Assembly (NCBI GenBank): GCA_950097015.1
Contig: CATNEN010000038.1
Coordinates: forward strand, 28,054,501-28,118,500
Source of the DNA: Macrostomum hystrix
Lineage: Eukaryota; Platyhelminthes; Macrostomidae
DNA length: 64,000 bases
Direction: 5' to 3'
The notes below the pieces were generated by a model, which did not search any database, was not told the DNA's origin, and saw only the letters and a list, made by a program, of their open reading frames with translations. The position numbers and the translations under genes are program-made. The first letter of the stretch is position 1. Every line of letters begins with the position of its first letter. Below are positions 59,930 to 64,000 of the stretch, piece by piece.

Positions 59930-61250
59930 CTTTCTCTAACCAGTTGTAGTGGTTCTAGGCACAATCTAAACGCACTAGCACACACAATGCGCGAGAACTT
60001 TGGCTCGAGTTCGAAAACTGTACGAGTTGTTTGAGATTCAAGCTAAACGCCGCTCAGCATATATAACTCGAGCTTTGCAAAAAAAGACTATTTCTTCGCG
60101 CTATTTTATACATGCCTAAAAATCTTGCGGGGCTGGCTGGCCAAATGAGGAGGGGGTGACCCTCCCTCCCCTGAGAGGGTTTGTGAGGTGAGTAATCAAC
60201 CTTCCCACCCTCTAAACAAGCTATTTAACATCCACCCCAGCGCCTTCTAGGCAGGCCCCCAATTTAGCGCTGGTTTATTAATATAAGGGGCCGGTTTTTG
60301 GCATAGGCTGGGAAAGGAATTTTAAATAAATTCAGTGTACACTCAGACAGCAGAGCCCCAGACAACAGAGGGCGGCAATGTACATTCAATAAATTATTAG
60401 AGTGCCGTCCCGCTACAAACTATAGTATTCGTTTTTTCTAAACAGCCTACTGACAGTAACAGCATAACACCAGCTTCTCCAGCATGTAGGTAAGTACGCT
60501 TCAGAACCTTTGAAACAGGGGTCGGAAAACACGGGGTCACATAAAGCCAAGAAAATACTGGCCAAGACCTGGCCTTTTTAAACGCCACTTCCCCATTCTT
60601 ATCTCTCGGATCCTTGTGTCTCATCTCTACCCAGTCTCGCATCTCATAGCGTTATAAAATAAACTAGCAATAAAAGACAATTCACATCAAGATTATCATC
60701 GAAGTTAGTGTTCAGGAAAATAATGAAGCATGCCGAAATACCTGCTCGTTAATAAGCACGATGATAACAGAGGTCATATATACACTTATAAGCGCGTGAA
60801 ACATTGGTGCTTGTACATAATCAGTCGATTGTGAGTGTATTATAATTATAATTTACAAGTATAACGTTACTGCAGTTAATGGTATTTGCAAATTGATGTC
60901 ACTCGTGTGTGATATCAGAAAACACAACAAAAACTCCAGGTGTTACAATAAAATAACGAATGTAGCACTTTGTTACCAGTTAATTAAAATTCAAAGAATA
61001 AAATTTTATAGTGCGTGACATTGAAACAGATTTAACTTATTGACTTTTTTATTGAACAGATATTACAGTATTTTCGTATTACAATAAGTAATCTGCATAA
61101 ACAGAAAGGGTTAAAAAAGTTTCAAGCATCCCTTTGAAGCACAGATCAAATTTAAAAATATTATTGCCTATGTAAAGCAATGCCATGCAGAAGCTGCGAT
61201 TATACAAACAAAAACAGCATATGGACAACATCCACGGAAGCTAGTTTCAG
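59930..61250. other. intergenic, no gene seen
   Basis: Upstream of the Rho-like gene. It contains a C/G-rich patch at 60150-60290; the minus frame at 60397-60642 is unsupported. Confidence 0.4.
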
Positions 61251-61251
61251 G

Positions 61252-61991
61252 CATGGATGAATGAATAGAATGGATTGCTATTCTGGCACTGGCTATTTTC
61301 GCTTTTGACTCTTTTGCATCCGGTTCCCCCCCGTGCCTTTTCATTGGTTGATGATTGCCATGGACAATTTTCGGCCTTCGCTCCTTTCTTTCAATGCACA
61401 AGCGCAAAGAACTGAGAATGTCGGTTACTTGCAGAGATTATCGAGCGCTCGTTATGCTCTGGTTACTTGTTTGTCAATTGAAGTTGTTAATTGAAGCAGA
61501 GGAATGATAACAAATCCCCTGCAAATTACAACAGTAATGATTTCAGATTTTCATGTCGAGGGTGATGATGAGGGTGCGATGACAATGCTACAATAATGGA
61601 TTACTGGCGATGCTTTATCTGAATTTTACTATTGGAGTTATGAAATTGGTTTTAAAGTTCTATTTCAAAACAAGTAACTTCTATTTCGCCCAGAACTCTC
61701 CCGGCCTAAGTAGTAAGTTCAGTTTCATCATCGAGGGAGTACCTTTGTGTGTGCCCTTTTAGCAAGGACACACAGCATATAATAGCATCTAATAATAGAT
61801 GCTTTTATATAGAAGTCCTTGTCTTTTAGTAAGTTCTATTTCTTCAGCGACACATCAAAACTTGTGGTACATCAATTGTCTATGGCAATCATCAACCAAT
61901 GAAAAGGCACGGGGGGGAACCGGATGCAAAAGAGTCAAAAACTAAAATAGTTAGAGCCAGAATAGCAATCCATTCTATTCATTCATCCATG
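61252..61991. mobile_element. inverted-repeat (foldback) element
   Basis: Arms at 61252-61370 and 61873-61991 are inverted copies of about 119 bp with a handful of differences. Both include ATTCATTCATCCATG and GGCAATCATCAACCAATGAA, separated by about 500 bp of AT-rich sequence. Each arm encodes the same short peptide frame (MKRHGGEPDAKESK), so the reading frames at both ends are copies of the arm. I do not recognise the family. Confidence 0.7.
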
Positions 61992-62280
61992 GTTTCAGGT
62001 CTCTTAGAGAAGCTAAAGAGAATGGCTAAATTGCTATCTAAAGCAAAGAAGAAACAAAAAATCTGCTTGATGAGTAAACTTCTGGCTGTATTCAAGCTTA
62101 GAGCAGCTCTCGAATTCGCATAGATATGCATACAGAAGGGTATTAAGCTGCTCTAATATCGAAAAAAAAATTGTGCGAAAAAAATGTTAGTACAGGGAAA
62201 ACAGGCTATTGCAGCCGACCTAGGTAAAAAAAACAACGCGCATTCACTACGAGAAACTACGACGAAAAACAGATAGAACT

Positions 62281-64000
62281 TCAAATTCCTAGGAAGTAGG
62301 AAACTCTATCGATCTTTGTAGCATCGGCTTTGCTTAGCCCTGCGCTACGAATCTGACTAATGATGTTAGAGCACATGTTTTTAAGGCGTTTCTCGTTATC
62401 TATTGTCAACGTTGAATACTTCAGGCAATCCGATAAAGACATTAATTCTACGATAAAGAATGCCACTTTTTCTGAACAAATTTTCACCGTTCGATTAGAA
62501 ATGTCTTCAAGCCAGATGTCCAGATAACTAGAATTCAGTTCGACACAGATTCTTCGAGCTTTGACAAATTTTCTGAAGTCGTTGAGCTTGAGAAATAGCA
62601 GCGCCTTTTCCGACGCTTTTAGTAGCTCAATAGCCTTGCATAGATAATTGTAGTCGCGACATCGACTGGCGGCTTTAAGAAAGGCAAATATCTCTTGAAC
62701 ATTTAGAAGACGATCTTCTTTTAGTTGATCCAGACGATTAAACCAGGGATCGAGATATGTTGAGTCCACTGAGGATAGTCGCTGCTTCATCTTCAGTAGC
62801 AACACAAAGTCTTGATAATGAAGCGTTTTCTCTGCGATTTCAGATGCACGAAGCACGGCATTATAGAGAAGCTGCGGAATCTCATTTGGAAGGATAGAAG
62901 CACAATACAAGGCAATAAACTCGACTGATTCAATGTTGTCGTTGAGCCATTTGCAAAACAGAGACTTGCTCTCCGAATCAAACGTTTTAACCAGACGTGG
63001 CAGAAAGTTACGGTCGAAAACGGCATTTTTGATGGCTTTATTTAATGCGTCAAGAATCTGTGGCAGATTGACAGCTCGTGAATCCCAATCGGCTGCTTTG
63101 CCGTTAAGGAGAAAATGATGGCACAGGTACACTTCAGAAAGTGGAGCCTTCTTAATTGGTAGGTCAGCTTCCCATGTTTTGCGAATGCTGCAGTCTTCAC
63201 CCAATAGAGTGTAAAATAAGCGCGACAAACAATTAAAATCAACAACTAAATCAACCGGATAGGTATTAGATCGAGTAATGCAATGCTTGTAGACTTCGCT
63301 ATTCAAGAAGTTGAAGTCCAAGAGCTGCATGGTGTCATAAGTGAAGGCGAAACACCAGGCCGTGTCAGTAGACTCGAGATCTTTTCTTAGACTAGCAACG
63401 CCGCGTTCCAGGTCTTCTTGGGCAATTTCGCGCATTGGCACTCGATACTGCGCACAGTGAAACTGGTGCTTTCGTAGTAGCTCAATCGCGGCCTGTTTGT
63501 CACCAAACTTCAAATGCGTCATAGTCTTAAGACATAGAGAGGCGGTAAAAGCACTAGGAGGTAGCGACTCAATGTGTCGAAGGAATTCGACCTTTTTGTC
63601 TGCTTTGAGCACCGTTAACTCTTGAAGACAATTCTGCAACCGCAAGTATAAATTTTCGGATTGAACCGACTTGTAAAACTGCAGCGTTAATCGAGTTGGA
63701 AATAAAACATAAGGATGAAATATCAGTCCTTCGTCTTCATGTGCCAATGGCCTGAGCATGTCAATGTAATCTTTTAAGTAGTCAATAATTTTCGACTTTG
63801 CTTTCTTAACGACTTCGATGAGAGAGACATGCGGAACATCGGAGTAGACCTTCTTGTGGAAATAGATATAGCAATCCCTAAGAATGAAACTTCGCATCGC
63901 CGCATGATAGCTTGACTCGTCCTTTCTAGTAGCCTCTCGTTCGCGCATCTCCTCTATTAGGATGTCGAAAGAATATAATAGCAGGCTCACAAGATTCTCT
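62281..64000 (-). CDS. unrecognised alpha-helical protein, C-terminal part (cut by window edge)
   Basis: An uninterrupted frame of at least 570 codons runs from beyond the right edge to a TGA at 62281; it is open through 64000, so the start lies outside. The codons are normal and the frame is much longer than any non-repetitive chance frame here, so it is a real exon. The product is Leu-rich, apparently all helical with repeat-like helical pairs (for example VQEIFAFLKAASRCRDYNYL, CKAIELLKASEKALLFLKLN). I see no signal peptide, membrane segment or catalytic motif. The helical style loosely recalls FAST-kinase-like or other helical-repeat scaffolds, but I cannot assign it to a family. Confidence 0.8.
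   Translation of the reverse strand, partial: ENLVSLLLYSFDILIEEMREREATRKDESSYHAAMRSFILRDCYIYFHKKVYSDVPHVSLIEVVKKAKSKIIDYLKDYIDMLRPLAHEDEGLIFHPYVLFPTRLTLQFYKSVQSENLYLRLQNCLQELTVLKADKKVEFLRHIESLPPSAFTASLCLKTMTHLKFGDKQAAIELLRKHQFHCAQYRVPMREIAQEDLERGVASLRKDLESTDTAWCFAFTYDTMQLLDFNFLNSEVYKHCITRSNTYPVDLVVDFNCLSRLFYTLLGEDCSIRKTWEADLPIKKAPLSEVYLCHHFLLNGKAADWDSRAVNLPQILDALNKAIKNAVFDRNFLPRLVKTFDSESKSLFCKWLNDNIESVEFIALYCASILPNEIPQLLYNAVLRASEIAEKTLHYQDFVLLLKMKQRLSSVDSTYLDPWFNRLDQLKEDRLLNVQEIFAFLKAASRCRDYNYLCKAIELLKASEKALLFLKLNDFRKFVKARRICVELNSSYLDIWLEDISNRTVKICSEKVAFFIVELMSLSDCLKYSTLTIDNEKRLKNMCSNIISQIRSAGLSKADATKIDRVSYFLGI

Overview
This window is nuclear DNA from an animal, probably an invertebrate. The reasons are spliced genes with GT-AG introns, animal-type families (a Blimp-1/PRDM1 factor with PR domain and five zinc fingers, fimbrin, Rab8, TBC1D10, a PKA-inhibitor-like peptide, an atypical Rho), tRNA-derived SINEs, mariner elements and a SINE-borne hammerhead ribozyme. 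I cannot name the phylum; a flatworm or other lophotrochozoan would fit, but that is inference. The standard genetic code is used throughout.

Layout. 1-3937 (minus): the first seven coding exons of an SLC37-type sugar-phosphate transporter, cut by the left edge. 5247-9377 (minus): a five-exon fimbrin/plastin-like actin bundler. 9.4-14.7 kb: gene-free, four tandem arrays. 14.7-22.6 kb (plus): PRDM1/Blimp-1 with a TATA promoter, a non-coding first exon and four coding exons; three introns hold arrays. 22.6-39.5 kb: a gene desert of arrays, a tRNA-like SINE with a hammerhead ribozyme, a second SINE and a dead mariner. 39.5-41.8 kb (minus): three exons of a TBC1D10-type RabGAP, with a 3.3 kb array just upstream. 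47983-48237 (minus): a PKI-like peptide. 50.5-54.05 kb (plus): Rab8, followed 40 bp later by a mariner deletion derivative with long inverted repeats. 58.7-59.9 kb (minus): a divergent Rho-like GTPase. 61.2-62.0 kb: an inverted-repeat element. 62.3-64 kb (minus): the 3' part of an unrecognised helical protein, cut by the right edge.

The dominant feature is minisatellite DNA. More than twenty arrays with units of about 13-60 bp fill, by rough tally, a third of the window and sit in most larger introns. Unit lengths that are multiples of three, or stop-free units, make long false ORFs. In several arrays each unit begins GT and ends CAG, so every junction reads CAG|GT like fused splice sites; where the array lies in a gene, that strand is antisense.

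Several genes share a theme of membrane traffic and cortical actin (Rab8, a TBC1D10-type GAP, a Rho-like protein, fimbrin), but nothing here shows that they work as a unit. Exon boundaries were chosen by reading splice sites, requiring phases to agree, and matching remembered family sequences; no database search was run.
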